From Sulfurospirillaceae bacterium (GTDB taxonomy: Bacteria > Campylobacterota > Campylobacteria > Campylobacterales > Sulfurospirillaceae): a stretch of 5,161 bases of DNA. Every line of letters starts with the position of its first letter. The stretch's first letter is position 1. The notes beneath the pieces were generated by a model that was given only the letters and a program-made list of their open reading frames with translations, was not told where the DNA came from and searched no databases. Where the stretch lies: positions 1 through 5,161 of the forward strand of contig JAQWCT010000187.1 of assembly GCA_028705785.1 (NCBI GenBank), given 5' to 3'. The translations under genes and the position numbers were made by a program. Positions 5,130 to 5,161 of this stretch are shown here, in pieces.

Positions 5130-5161
5130 AATCTTCCTGTTTTTCCCTCTCTTCGATAGGA
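5080..5161 (-). CDS. Possible C-terminal tail of an upstream gene (partial, overlaps the small ORF)
   Basis: A second minus-strand frame enters from the right edge and reads PIEEREKQEDFVGLLPYDKT then ISSDAT before a TGA at 5082-5080. Its acidic, mixed composition looks like an ordinary protein C-terminus. If real, it overlaps the small gene by 50, 32 or 11 bp depending on whether that gene starts at 5129, 5111 or 5090. The 11-bp overlap at ATG 5090 would be a typical translationally coupled junction. An open run of 26 codons can easily occur by chance, so support is weak. Confidence 0.3.
   Translation of the reverse strand, partial: PIEEREKQEDFVGLLPYDKTISSDAT

Overview
The window is AT-rich and looks like the chromosome of a Campylobacterota (epsilonproteobacterial) bacterium, most like a Sulfurospirillum-type free-living microaerobe. 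This is inferred from gene content, the low-GC lysine/isoleucine-rich proteins and the T-rich promoter regions; no rRNA or other marker gene is present to settle it. There are no tRNAs, rRNAs, CRISPR arrays, insertion sequences or phage genes.

Layout from left to right. (1) Bases 501-1, minus strand: the first 167 codons of a CcoI/FixI-type copper-translocating P-type ATPase, cut by the window edge. (2) Bases 502-644: a divergent control region with a -10-like box for ccoI, two inverted repeats, and a possible 9-codon leader frame. (3) Bases 645-2063, plus strand: a membrane-anchored GGDEF-EAL protein whose GGDEF site is degenerate and whose EAL domain keeps its catalytic residues, so it is probably a c-di-GMP phosphodiesterase. 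(4) Bases 2931-2044, minus strand: an EamA/DMT-family ten-helix transporter whose 3' end overlaps that of the EAL gene by 20 bp. (5) Bases 2932-3091: a second divergent promoter region. (6) Bases 3092-3628, plus strand: thiol peroxidase Tpx with a cysteine-rich C-terminal tail. (7) Bases 3644-3661: a perfect 18-nt palindrome between tpx and the next gene. (8) Bases 3679-4875, plus strand: an NnrS-family heme/copper membrane protein. (9) Bases 5129-4884, minus strand: a small unrecognised helical protein, with the possible tail of another reading frame overlapping its start at the right edge.

Three of the genes share a respiratory and oxidative/nitrosative stress theme: CcoI (copper supply to cbb3 oxidase), Tpx (peroxide removal) and NnrS (tolerance of NO-derived damage). 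The c-di-GMP phosphodiesterase and the DMT exporter have no evident link to that theme. I see no clearly new multi-gene system. The points most worth a second look are the SCCGTCH tail of Tpx, a promoter-leader module shared by ccoI and the DMT gene, the leader/palindrome arrangement ahead of the EAL gene, and the hairpin between tpx and nnrS.
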